Of a DNA stretch of 64,000 bases, positions 39,169 through 48,315 are shown piece by piece. The DNA comes from Rikenellaceae bacterium (lineage in GTDB: Bacteria; Bacteroidota; Bacteroidia; Bacteroidales; Rikenellaceae): assembly GCA_015059735.1 (NCBI GenBank), contig SUZX01000008.1, positions 62,001 to 126,000 on the forward strand, in the 5' to 3' direction. The notes under the pieces were generated by a model. It saw nothing but the letters and a program-made list of their open reading frames with translations. It searched no databases and had not been told where the DNA came from. Position 1 is the stretch's first letter. Each line of letters opens with the position of its first letter. Both the position numbers and the translations under genes were made by a program.

Positions 39169-40425
39169 CTATTTGTTATAGCGTAACGCATCGATTGTTT
39201 TGAGTTGGGCAGCTCGATAAGCCGGAACATAACCGGCAATCAAGCCGGCAATGACCAATACGAATGTCGCACTCGTCGCCACGCCCAAATCGAGAGTCGG
39301 ATCAAGGAACATGGTAGCACCATTCCCTTGCGATGCTCCGGCTCCGCTCTCCAACAGATAGTTGACTCCCTCCATCACTGCCACTCCGAACACCATGCCG
39401 ACATATCCGAACATGGCGGTAATAATCACCGATTCGACAAGGATCAATCGGATAATAGACGAAGGTTTGGCTCCCAAAGCTTTGCGGATACCAAATTCGG
39501 CAGTACGCTCAGTAACCGTAACGAGCATGATATTGCTTACGCCGACAATGCCAGCAAGCAACGTTCCCAAGCCGATAAGCCATACAAAAAGGTTGATTCC
39601 CGCAAAGATGACCATGATGTTTTTATAGTTCTCCATCGTATTGGAAATCCAAATGGCACTCTCATCGGTCGGATCAAAATGATGTTCAATAGAGAGTCGG
39701 CGCAACACGCGTTTTTCAAAAGCCTCCAACTCAGTATCGGTATCAATGTTTTGCAGTGTAAGAATAATATTATTCACTTCGGGATTATCGGCTTCAAATA
39801 ACAATTGGCCGGTCGAGAGCGGAATAAAACACGACGAATTATTACGTTGCGCATCGCCTTTCAAGATTCCGATCACCGTAAAGACCGACTTATCCACATT
39901 AATACGCTCTCCTAACGGATTCTTCCCTTTGAAAAGCACCCGTTGCATCGGTTCATCGATAACAATCACCTTGCGCCGATGACGAATATCTTCATCATTG
40001 ATAAAACGACCAGCCGAGAGTTTGATTCCTTCCATCATTTGAATTTTAGGAAGCGACCCGCGCAACCACGCTTTGGTAAACTCCTTGCCATACGTCACGG
40101 TATGAGTATCCATCCAAGCATTGGCAGCCACCTCCTCAACTTCCGGAAATTCGCGACGAAGAATCTCCAAATCACTATTACGCATCCGGATACGACGCCC
40201 TTTTTGATACCCCATCCACGGTTTGGAGGTGCGACCGCCATAGAGGTCAATGGAGTTGGTGGCGTAATCGTTGAAATTAGCCAAGACTCCGTTTTTTAGG
40301 CCATTACCGGATCCAAGCAAGATTACGAGCATGAAGATTCCCCACGCCACAGAAAATCCCGTGAGTACCGTGCGCAATTTATTGCGACGCACCGAGGTCC
40401 AAATCTCCAACAATAGTTCTCTCAT
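39169..40425 (-). CDS. MacB-like ABC transporter permease (first copy)
   Basis: 418 residues with the same layout as its neighbour: N-terminal segment, periplasmic MacB_PCD domain, three C-terminal FtsX-type segments, and the ERTAEFGIRKALGAKPSSI block. Its ATG overlaps the stop of the ATPase gene by four bases (ATGA). Confidence 0.92.
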   Translation of the reverse strand: MRELLLEIWTSVRRNKLRTVLTGFSVAWGIFMLVILLGSGNGLKNGVLANFNDYATNSIDLYGGRTSKPWMGYQKGRRIRMRNSDLEILRREFPEVEEVAANAWMDTHTVTYGKEFTKAWLRGSLPKIQMMEGIKLSAGRFINDEDIRHRRKVIVIDEPMQRVLFKGKNPLGERINVDKSVFTVIGILKGDAQRNNSSCFIPLSTGQLLFEADNPEVNNIILTLQNIDTDTELEAFEKRVLRRLSIEHHFDPTDESAIWISNTMENYKNIMVIFAGINLFVWLIGLGTLLAGIVGVSNIMLVTVTERTAEFGIRKALGAKPSSIIRLILVESVIITAMFGYVGMVFGVAVMEGVNYLLESGAGASQGNGATMFLDPTLDLGVATSATFVLVIAGLIAGYVPAYRAAQLKTIDALRYNK

Positions 40426-41111
40426 CGCATTCCGAGTCCAGTTGTTTCAATACTGCCGATCACACCATCTTTCAGGCGGATGATCTTATCGGTTTGGTCG
40501 GCAATCGACTGTTCGTGTGTGACACAAATAATGGTCATTCCCATTTCGATATTGACCTTGCGCAACAGATCCATTACCTCTTGCGAGGTTTTACTATCAA
40601 GAGCACCCGTAGGTTCATCTGCCAGAATAATTTGGGGCTTATTGATCAAAGCTCGGGCTATGGCTACTCGTTGTTTCTGTCCACCCGACATCTCGTTGGG
40701 CATGTGCATTGCCCACTCTTTGAGGCCGAGAATATCAAGGTATTCAAGGGCTTGCGCATTGCGCTTACGGCGTGAAACACCCTGATAATAGAGTGGTAAA
40801 GCGACATTCTCAACCGCATTTTTATAACTTATCAAATTGAACGACTGAAAAATATAGCCGATCATATTGTTTCGGGCAGCGGCAGCAGCGGTTTCGTTCA
40901 GTCCCTTAATAAGCCGACCTGCCAACCAATACTCTCCACTATCATAGTCGTCGAGAATACCAAGAATATTCAACAAGGTCGATTTTCCCGATCCCGATGC
41001 ACCCATAATCGAAACAAGTTCGCCTTTTGCCACTTCAAGGTCAATACCTTTCAGTACATGAAGCGGCGAACCGTTATTATAGGTCTTGTTGATATTTTCC
41101 AATTTTATCAT
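40422..41111 (-). CDS. ABC transporter ATP-binding protein (MacB/LolD type)
   Basis: 229 residues from the ATG at 41111; an upstream GTG two codons earlier is possible. Walker A GASGSGKST, signature MSGGQKQRVAIARAL, Walker B IILADEPTGALD and the H-loop VTHE are all intact. It powers the two permeases that follow. The set ATPase, two permeases, adaptor and TolC resembles MacAB-TolC, which moves substrates from the periplasm across the outer membrane rather than across the inner membrane. Confidence 0.95.
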   Translation of the reverse strand: MIKLENINKTYNNGSPLHVLKGIDLEVAKGELVSIMGASGSGKSTLLNILGILDDYDSGEYWLAGRLIKGLNETAAAAARNNMIGYIFQSFNLISYKNAVENVALPLYYQGVSRRKRNAQALEYLDILGLKEWAMHMPNEMSGGQKQRVAIARALINKPQIILADEPTGALDSKTSQEVMDLLRKVNIEMGMTIICVTHEQSIADQTDKIIRLKDGVIGSIETTGLGMR

Positions 41112-41178
41112 ACACACGTTCTGTATATTAATGTCATAAGCAGAAACGAGCTGCCCTCTATTTTATTATTCGTCGAGA

Positions 41179-41208
41179 CAAAGGTAGCAAATATTTTTGA
41201 AAAACAAT
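41179..41208 (-). promoter_or_regulatory. Promoter of the efflux operon
   Basis: Reverse strand: -33 ATTG (41205-41208), 18 bases, -7 TACCTTTG (41179-41186). The leader is about 60 bases. Confidence 0.65.
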
Positions 41209-41374
41209 GTATTTTTATCGAAAATCAATAAATACTTCTATGGTTTATAAAAAATCAAGCCCCAAAATCGTAATATTTCTGCTCCGATGGTTCGATGTTT
41301 GGCCCATCGGGATTCTCAAAAGATCAAAAACCCAAGAGGGAATCCATCGTTGGGGATGGTTTAGATTTTTTTAT

Positions 41375-41382
41375 TACATTTG
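41375..41382 (+). promoter_or_regulatory. -7 element of fabI
   Basis: TACATTTG, exact TAnnTTTG match, 24 bases before the ATG at 41406. The -33 region is poor. An in-frame start at 41295 lies upstream of this element and is rejected. The rest of 41209-41374 shows only an imperfect GATTCTC / GAGGGAATC inverted repeat. Confidence 0.6.
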
Positions 41383-41405
41383 CACGATTTTATACTTTAA
41401 TTACC

Positions 41406-42275
41406 ATGACAGGCAATTTATTAAAAGGAAAGAAAGGTCTGATTTTCGGAGCATTGAACGAACATTCCATCGCTTGGAAGGTAGCAGAGCGTGCCGTCGA
41501 AGAGGGTGCTGAAATCGTGTTGACCAACACAGCTGTATCTATTCGCATGGGAAACATCAGCGAATTAGCCGACAAATGCAATACAATCGTTATTCCGGCC
41601 GATGCAACCAACGTTGCCGACCTCGAAAATCTGATTGACAAAACAATGGAACACTTCGGAGGATCGTTTGACTTCATCCTGCACTCGATCGGCATGTCAC
41701 CCAATGTCCGCAAAGGACGTCACTACGACGATCTCGACTACGATTTTCTGCAAAAGACACTTGACATCTCGGCAATATCGTTTCACAAGGTAATTCAAGT
41801 GGCTCGAAAGAAAGACGCCCTCAACGAGTGGGGTTCAATCGTGGCATTGTCATATATTGCGGCACAACGTACGCTTTACGGATACAACGACATGGCCGAC
41901 GCCAAAGCATTACTTGAATCGATTGCCCGCAGTTTCGGATATATTTACGGCCGCGAAAAACATGTACGCATCAATACCGTATCTCAATCACCCACGCCAA
42001 CAACGGCAGGAAACGGTGTATTGGGTTTAGGTGATCTCATGTCGTTTGCCGAAAATATGTCACCATTAGGCAATGCTTCGGCCGAAGATTGCGCCGACTA
42101 TGTACTGACGCTCTTTTCGGATTTCACACGCAAAGTTACGATGCAGAATCTCTACCACGATGGCGGGTTCTCTTCGATGGGTATGTCGCGCCGCGCAATG
42201 CGCACCTACGAAAAAGGTATGCGTTTCGAAGACGTGCAAGAGCACCAATATCCCTTCGGCAAGACCGACGAGTAA
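41406..42275 (+). CDS. fabI: Enoyl-[acyl-carrier-protein] reductase (NADH)
   Basis: 289 residues from the ATG at 41406. FabI signatures are GALNEHSIAWKVAERA near the cofactor site and the catalytic Tyr-x6-Lys, here Y160-N-D-M-A-D-A-K167. The last step of each fatty acid elongation round. The C-terminal extension (about 255-289, Met/Arg-rich) is longer than in E. coli FabI. FabI is the target of triclosan; nothing here shows resistance. Confidence 0.96.
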   Translation: MTGNLLKGKKGLIFGALNEHSIAWKVAERAVEEGAEIVLTNTAVSIRMGNISELADKCNTIVIPADATNVADLENLIDKTMEHFGGSFDFILHSIGMSPNVRKGRHYDDLDYDFLQKTLDISAISFHKVIQVARKKDALNEWGSIVALSYIAAQRTLYGYNDMADAKALLESIARSFGYIYGREKHVRINTVSQSPTPTTAGNGVLGLGDLMSFAENMSPLGNASAEDCADYVLTLFSDFTRKVTMQNLYHDGGFSSMGMSRRAMRTYEKGMRFEDVQEHQYPFGKTDE

Positions 42276-42314
42276 TCAATGTCTAAACCGGCCAATCTTA
42301 GGCTACACTCTCAA

Positions 42315-42354
42315 AAACTCCTGCTCTTTTCGAAGGTGGGAGTTTGATTTTTTT
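42315..42354 (+). terminator. Terminator of fabI
   Basis: AAACTCC / GGAGTTT stem (42315-42321, 42339-42345) with a 17-base loop, followed by GATTTTTTT. Confidence 0.7.
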
Positions 42355-42386
42355 GCACACACATCAATTCCAATCATATTAATAGT

Positions 42387-43694
42387 TCATAAGTTGGGCA
42401 ACACAGGATCGTCATCCGCAATACGCAACGATCGGAGATCGTTTCCCGAAGCATTTTGAAAAACCCGCAAATCGAAAGCCGGGATCACTGCCAACACATG
42501 ATCGAAAAGATCGGCTTGAATCCCTTCATAAGCAATCCAATCCACCGTATTGGTAAAAAAGTAGAGTTGTATCGGGATTCCGGTTTCTGTCGGTTGCAAC
42601 TGACGCACCATAAGAGTCATATCTCGGTTCACGGGAACCTCTCTTTGCAAATAACGCAACAAGTAGGCACGAAAAATCCCCAAATTGGTTTGATGCAGAC
42701 CATTGATCCGTCGTTCGAGACGGGTACGCCCTTGTGCGATATTTTGCATCTCAATACGCTGTTCAATGGCATCAATATACTCGCGGATCAGATCAAAGGC
42801 CCGATAACGAGCAAGCATTTCGGCCGTACAAAAACGCACGCTGGTCATGTCAATTGATATGGATCGCATCACACGCCGACCTCCCGAAAGTTGCATAGCA
42901 TGCCAATTCTGAAATGACTCACTCACCAAGACATAAGGAGGCAGAGTAACAACCGTATTATCCCAGTTACGAATCTTCACCGTGCTGAGCGAAACCTCTA
43001 ATACCGTACCATCGGCTCCATATTTGGGGACCGAGATCCAATCGCCGACCTGCAACATATTGTTGGCTGAGAGTTGAATTCCAGAAACAAAGCCCAGAAT
43101 ACTGTCTCGAAATATCAGCATCAACACCGCAGCCGAGGCACCCAACCCCGTCAGCAGAATGGCAGGCGACTTATCCATCAGAATCGAGATGATCAACACC
43201 ACACAGATCAATAAAGCCATTCCCTGACCAGTTTGTCGAAGGCCTTTAATCGGTTTGTTTTGCCATGCAGGACGACGTTCGGCAATATAAAAGATGGCAA
43301 AAAGCAGGGCATTGACCCAACGAAAGAGAGCTACAACAATAAAAATATCAACCAACCGATCAATCACCATGCGGGCACCAGAGTCGGCCTCAAAAATCAA
43401 CGGCAAAACAAACGACGACACGACAGCACTGACAATGTGGCAGGAATGACGTAGCACATCGGCACTGAATATTTCATTGACCCAATGCAAATGCACCTGT
43501 GTCCGCTCGACCAACTGACGACCTCCTCGTACCACCACAAGGCGACAAAGAAAGTCGAATAGTGCGACAACAAGCAGTGCAATGATAAATGCCACCCAAC
43601 GATCCCAACCGGCAGAGGTTTCAGACGTAAGTCCCAACCAATGCAACAGAACATCAGTCCAATATTTAAGAAATGATTGCATACGCGGAATCAT
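42387..43694 (-). CDS. Mechanosensitive ion channel, MscS family (YbdG-like)
   Basis: 435 residues. Five hydrophobic segments lie in the first 200 residues; the pore-lining one is followed by the MscS core (SGIQLSANNMLQVGDWISVP, then GTVLEVSLSTVKIRNWDNTVVTLP). The large C-terminal cytoplasmic domain fits the YbdG branch, which gives small-conductance channels in osmotic stress. Last gene of the reverse envelope unit, 57 bases behind the NUDIX gene. Confidence 0.9.
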   Translation of the reverse strand: MIPRMQSFLKYWTDVLLHWLGLTSETSAGWDRWVAFIIALLVVALFDFLCRLVVVRGGRQLVERTQVHLHWVNEIFSADVLRHSCHIVSAVVSSFVLPLIFEADSGARMVIDRLVDIFIVVALFRWVNALLFAIFYIAERRPAWQNKPIKGLRQTGQGMALLICVVLIISILMDKSPAILLTGLGASAAVLMLIFRDSILGFVSGIQLSANNMLQVGDWISVPKYGADGTVLEVSLSTVKIRNWDNTVVTLPPYVLVSESFQNWHAMQLSGGRRVMRSISIDMTSVRFCTAEMLARYRAFDLIREYIDAIEQRIEMQNIAQGRTRLERRINGLHQTNLGIFRAYLLRYLQREVPVNRDMTLMVRQLQPTETGIPIQLYFFTNTVDWIAYEGIQADLFDHVLAVIPAFDLRVFQNASGNDLRSLRIADDDPVLPNL

Positions 43695-43751
43695 CTCGCA
43701 AAATCCGCGCCCGAAAGAAAAGAAACCCCAAAGGGAATATCTGACCGACTC

Positions 43752-44258
43752 TTAGATCTTGAAAAATCTTGTTGCCTCCGCCTCGAAATTGGGAGTAAAA
43801 ACACCACGACCGAGATTCTCTCGAATCTCTGTAAAACTCCAAAACCGACCGCCATCGAGTTCGGCACTCGGGGTAACGGGAGCATCATAAACGCATCGAT
43901 AGACATGGATCAGCTCTCGTTCGCGCTCGGAGCAAAACTCATAAACTGCAACCCTTTCGGGCAGGAAATCCGCAATCCCCAACTCCTCACGAACTTCACG
44001 ACGCAAAGCATCTTCAATCGATTCGCCGAAATCGACATGTCCGCCAACGGCCGTATCCCAACGATCGGGTTGAATATCTTTCCATGCAGGACGCTTTTGC
44101 AAATAGAGTTCGCCTTGCGAATTGAAAAGATGAAGATGAACGACCGGATGCAACAACATCGAGCCACCATGACACTCACCACGCGAAGCAGAGCCAACGA
44201 CACGCCCTTCGGCATCGACAATCGGAAAAAGTTCGGAAGAGTTATCGGCAAGCTTCAT
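43752..44258 (-). CDS. NUDIX hydrolase
   Basis: 168 residues. The Nudix box is complete at residues 73-95: G73-x5-E79-x7-R87-E88-V-R-E91-E92-L-G94-I. The N-terminal part (about 5-55) resembles the isopentenyl-diphosphate-isomerase-like Nudix branch (YfcD type), with LHPVVHLHLFNSQGELYLQ. The substrate, a nucleoside diphosphate derivative or similar pyrophosphate, cannot be deduced. It starts 6 bases after the OstA-like gene. Confidence 0.9.
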   Translation of the reverse strand: MKLADNSSELFPIVDAEGRVVGSASRGECHGGSMLLHPVVHLHLFNSQGELYLQKRPAWKDIQPDRWDTAVGGHVDFGESIEDALRREVREELGIADFLPERVAVYEFCSERERELIHVYRCVYDAPVTPSAELDGGRFWSFTEIRENLGRGVFTPNFEAEATRFFKI

Positions 44259-44264
44259 GGCTCA

Positions 44265-46886
44265 TTAAAATTCCGGTCCCGACGTGCGAGGCTGCCCCAC
44301 TTCATACCCCAAGTCTCGCATCCATTCGACAGTGGCAGGATCGACTACATCGTTACGATCGATCCAACGACGTTGCTCAATCAACTCCTGTTTCTTACGA
44401 TCAAGGAGTTGCTGAATAGGGAAATCGGGTTGTTTCAAGCGGGAACGTTGCAAACGCTCAGAGGGGCGGATGGTCCGATCGAAGACATCAACTTGGCTGG
44501 GACGACGCTCCCCCTCCCATTTGAATCCTTTGAGATAGAGTTCCTGTTTTTCGGGAATCTTGTCGATCGGATAAAAATAATACACCGGATTCCCACGATA
44601 GGTAATTTGAACGACCTGTTTATTCTCGATATAGAACGAAATATCACCACTTTCGATAACTCCCATCATCGTAATAACTGGCGGCTCACCATCCTGCATG
44701 TAATAGATGGTTTGTGCATTGCCATTGACATCGTTGCGCACGATCTCATTGTTGCGGAAATAGGCGATCATCGTCTTGCCTGCAACCTGATTATAGTGAG
44801 TGGTGTCGAGTTGGCTTACCATCATAGGAGCACCGATAAACTCGGCTCGCTCGATCTGCTGGTTTTTTGTAAATACATCCATCACCTCGGAAGAGATTTG
44901 GTTGCTCTGATTCCACAACACAGGTTCGATATAAAGATGAATCGTGGAATCGGTGCTAATCATCGTCATCGAATCGCAAACCGACTGAAAATCCGAGCGA
45001 TAAATTCTCACATTACGATAACCGCGCACCAATCGATAGATGCTGTCAACAGGAAGCCCCGCTTTTTGAGTCGTATCTTGGGGGGCATAAAGACGTTGCA
45101 ACAACGAATCAAAGATAGGCAGAATGGTCGAATCCTGTTCTGTATGATATCGCAATTTGAGCGAATCAAGACGACGGATCACCGCCGAATCAACCAACGA
45201 AAAAGGAATTCCTTTTCGCTCAGCACGCAGACGACGGGCCCGCAACTTGGCCTCGGCCTTCAACAATGCGGCTTTATATCGTTTCTCGTCTTTGGCCTTT
45301 TGTGCATCGAGACGGGCTGTATTTTTTGCCTTGCGTTGAGCCGATATCTTCGCCAATTTTTCTTTACGGACAGCCTCGCTTTTTGCTTTTTGGGCAGCTT
45401 TCACCCGCTCTACCTCTGCCTTCTTATGGGCTTTCAGTGCCGCTGCCGCCGCTTTGCGAACGCTGTCGGGCAGATTTGTTGCTTTGATGATTGTCGCCAA
45501 AGAGTCGGCCACAAAAGCACGTCGAATAGCTGCCGAATCTACCGGAGCAACAGCTTGCGGTGTGCCGCTCAACGGTTTTGAGATTGTATCTGTTGGATTT
45601 GCAGAGCTATCACCGACTGGCGTTCCTGTCGGGATTTCGGGAGTTTCCGTGTTTTCGGATATTCTAGATGGGGGTGTCGGGAGGTCTTCACGTCGCCGTT
45701 TTTTCGGACGTGAAGCCGGAGCTTCTGTTCCTTCGATTTGAGGGGCCGAAATCGGTTTAAGATTGGCATCCGCAGGGTTCACACCATTTTCCAAAGGTTG
45801 TTCGCCTCCTCCGGCAGGTCTGAGGGGTGCTGCAGGTTTCGCCAATGGGTTACTCACTGGATCGGGATCATTAAGCGAACAGGTATGCAAAAAAATCGAA
45901 TCGGCACGCATAAAGAGCGAATCACCCTGTGAGCGATCATAACTGATCAACGAGGGTTGTAACGTAAGCAGGGCATTGCCCGGTGTTTTCCAATATTCGC
46001 CGTAATTGCCAAATGCAAGTGTTTTGTGTTCAGTGTCATCTATTTGAATATCATGACGCAGGATAATATGATCTTGTACGCGATAATAATCAATACTATC
46101 ACTCCACATCTCCTGCTTGGGCGTAAGCACATACCCATTGCGAGTTACAACATAGAGCGAATCGGCTTTACGATACTCACCACAATCGGCATAAAGGTAG
46201 TCGCCATCCCGATTCCAAATGTTGGTACGCTCGAAGAAATAAGCATTATCAGTTGCCATGTCATAAACCACCGAGTCGCCGCATAACTTATATTCGTCGT
46301 TACGCATCTGCACCCGATTGACACAGACCAGCTGTTTTTGGTCCCCGTAATAGTATCCGCGTTGCGATTCCAATTGGTTCTCACGGTTGACAAGCACACC
46401 TCCCCGATCAAAAATACCGATATTGGTTTTGGTATTGAAAACAAATTGATAGGTATAGAAAGTGGCATCGCCATCGACTACCTTGATAATATCGGAGTAG
46501 ATCTTTACCTCGTTCAGTTCACCGTCGTAATCAGCTCGATCTCCATAGATATAGGTCGTATTCTTATTAACCAACACATTACCGAAAAACTCCATCCGCA
46601 TATCGGAGTAACGGACGGCACTATCGCAAGTGATAACAGCGCCATTGTGTTGTGCTGCGAAATTTCCCACCAAAAAAATGGCGGAATCTCCGGGGGCAAC
46701 TGGTCCCGAAAGATCGGATTTGAAATCGATGATCTTCTTCTCAGCAGGTTTCGAAGCCCGTGTTTCAGACCTCCTTGACACCGAGTCGGCAGATGCAAAC
46801 TGTGATACAGGACTCTGAAAAAGCCCATGTGCAAATACACCTCCGAAGAGTAAAACGACACCAATTATGGATAAGATTCTACGCAC
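44265..46886 (-). CDS. OstA/LptA-like outer-membrane biogenesis protein with long charged insert
   Basis: 873 residues. A signal peptide (about 1-20) precedes OstA-like N-terminal beta-jellyroll repeats (about 60-320), with repeated DSAVRYSDMRMEFFGNVLVN-type units. A low-complexity linker rich in Pro/Ser/Thr (about 345-445) is followed by an Ala/Lys/Arg-rich, probably helical segment (about 450-565), then a second jellyroll region and a conserved C-terminus. LptA-type proteins carry lipopolysaccharide across the periplasm; this Bacteroidetes form is much larger than LptA (about 185 residues). It lies between the SurA gene (8 bases) and the NUDIX gene. Confidence 0.82.
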   Translation of the reverse strand: MRRILSIIGVVLLFGGVFAHGLFQSPVSQFASADSVSRRSETRASKPAEKKIIDFKSDLSGPVAPGDSAIFLVGNFAAQHNGAVITCDSAVRYSDMRMEFFGNVLVNKNTTYIYGDRADYDGELNEVKIYSDIIKVVDGDATFYTYQFVFNTKTNIGIFDRGGVLVNRENQLESQRGYYYGDQKQLVCVNRVQMRNDEYKLCGDSVVYDMATDNAYFFERTNIWNRDGDYLYADCGEYRKADSLYVVTRNGYVLTPKQEMWSDSIDYYRVQDHIILRHDIQIDDTEHKTLAFGNYGEYWKTPGNALLTLQPSLISYDRSQGDSLFMRADSIFLHTCSLNDPDPVSNPLAKPAAPLRPAGGGEQPLENGVNPADANLKPISAPQIEGTEAPASRPKKRRREDLPTPPSRISENTETPEIPTGTPVGDSSANPTDTISKPLSGTPQAVAPVDSAAIRRAFVADSLATIIKATNLPDSVRKAAAAALKAHKKAEVERVKAAQKAKSEAVRKEKLAKISAQRKAKNTARLDAQKAKDEKRYKAALLKAEAKLRARRLRAERKGIPFSLVDSAVIRRLDSLKLRYHTEQDSTILPIFDSLLQRLYAPQDTTQKAGLPVDSIYRLVRGYRNVRIYRSDFQSVCDSMTMISTDSTIHLYIEPVLWNQSNQISSEVMDVFTKNQQIERAEFIGAPMMVSQLDTTHYNQVAGKTMIAYFRNNEIVRNDVNGNAQTIYYMQDGEPPVITMMGVIESGDISFYIENKQVVQITYRGNPVYYFYPIDKIPEKQELYLKGFKWEGERRPSQVDVFDRTIRPSERLQRSRLKQPDFPIQQLLDRKKQELIEQRRWIDRNDVVDPATVEWMRDLGYEVGQPRTSGPEF

Positions 46887-46894
46887 CGATCAAT

Positions 46895-48301
46895 CTATTT
46901 TACCCAATGTTTGTTTTCGAACTCTCCGTTACGGAATTCGGGGACGATGTAAACATACATACCGTCGATCTTGTCGGTAAGCCACTCGCGAAAAACTCGC
47001 TCACGCTTTGCTTCCAAAGCCATCTCTTCCAATCGCAGATAGTCCTCGTTGAGCGATGCGACATGCGTGGGGATGATCTGTACCAATTTGACAATCTTGG
47101 CTAATTGGTTGCCAAGGAGATCCTCGGTAAGGAACGGAGCGGAAATCTCGCCTACTTTCAATCGACGCAAAGCATTGTAATCGTCGAGTGCATTGAAACG
47201 TGCAAAATCCTCATGCAGGAATTTCGTAACCGTCAATTTGGCATCGAAGGCATTCATTCGCTCCAAAATATTGTGATTAGAAACGACTCCTCCATTCATT
47301 TTCGAAGAGGCATCATCGGAGAATTTCAAAGCCGCCTTTTCAAATGTAATGGAGTCCTGTTTGATCAAATTGAGAACACTGTCAAGCGAACGCACTGTGG
47401 CATTCATCTCTTCGGACGTATAATTCGGGCGCAACAGGATATGGCGGAAATGATACAATCGCCCGGGTTTATCGAGCAATTGGATAATGTGAAATCCGAA
47501 TTGCGATTCGACCACTTCGGAGATCTGATTGACTTTCATGGTTTCGAGAGCAGAAGCAAATGAAGGATCAAGAGCCTCCAACGGTGTAGGATCCATTTCG
47601 CCACCTCGCATCATCGTCCCGGGATCTTGCGAATACATGCGAGCCAAATTGTCGAATTTGGCCTTGCCGGTAATGATACGCTCGCGCATATCCAACAATC
47701 GTTCGCGGGTGCGTTGTTTGGCTTCGACCATCGATGAGGGGAATTTGGTGATATGCGCATAAACATACTGCTCTGCGATGGTCGGCAGACTATCTCGCGA
47801 GATCGAGTTATAAAAACGCTCCACCTCCCCTGGAATGATGGTTACTTTACTAACCACCTCATTTTGCATCGAAGCGGCATAGGCCTGTTCCGTATAACGT
47901 TGACGGATATACTCTCTAATGTTGAAAATCGCCATGTGTTGCTTGGCCTCGACATTGGCAATCGAGCCCTCTGCTTCGATCATTTGCTCGATTTGATCCT
48001 CAACACGCGTAGCAATATCCCCTTCGTTGATCTTTACCGAGTCGATCTGTGCCTGATGATAGAGCAGTCGTTGTTTCATCAAAGCTTCGAGTGCCTCATT
48101 CATGGGGTCGCGATCCGAAGTATAACCTTGCTGACGTCGTTGCGCGGTAAGTTGATGAGCAAACAACTCTACCTCGGAATAGAGAATCGACGAGTTTCCC
48201 ACAACAGCAACAATTTTATCGAGCATCACTTGCCGTTTTTGAGCAACGACTCCCGCAATACATGCCACAAACAGGGCCGACAATAGAACTTTTTTCAACA
48301 T
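46895..48301 (-). CDS. surA: Periplasmic peptidyl-prolyl isomerase, SurA-like
   Basis: 468 residues with signal peptide (about 1-20, GVVA-Q). The SurA N-terminal chaperone region (about 22-165) starts with VMLDKIVAVVGNSSILYSEVE, a family hallmark. Two parvulin domains follow: about 175-275, with GGEMDPTPLEALDPSFASAL, and about 285-385, with the FRHILLRPNYTSEEM motif. SurA assists outer-membrane protein assembly. It follows the SurA-like lipoprotein gene by 14 bases. Confidence 0.92.
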   Translation of the reverse strand: MLKKVLLSALFVACIAGVVAQKRQVMLDKIVAVVGNSSILYSEVELFAHQLTAQRRQQGYTSDRDPMNEALEALMKQRLLYHQAQIDSVKINEGDIATRVEDQIEQMIEAEGSIANVEAKQHMAIFNIREYIRQRYTEQAYAASMQNEVVSKVTIIPGEVERFYNSISRDSLPTIAEQYVYAHITKFPSSMVEAKQRTRERLLDMRERIITGKAKFDNLARMYSQDPGTMMRGGEMDPTPLEALDPSFASALETMKVNQISEVVESQFGFHIIQLLDKPGRLYHFRHILLRPNYTSEEMNATVRSLDSVLNLIKQDSITFEKAALKFSDDASSKMNGGVVSNHNILERMNAFDAKLTVTKFLHEDFARFNALDDYNALRRLKVGEISAPFLTEDLLGNQLAKIVKLVQIIPTHVASLNEDYLRLEEMALEAKRERVFREWLTDKIDGMYVYIVPEFRNGEFENKHWVK

Positions 48302-48315
48302 ATCGTTTTTATCGT

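Noticed and set aside
43677..45581. 634-codon open frame on the plus strand opposite the NUDIX and OstA-like genes
   Set aside because: It crosses two convincing reverse-strand genes and the gap between them, with no domain or signal peptide of its own.
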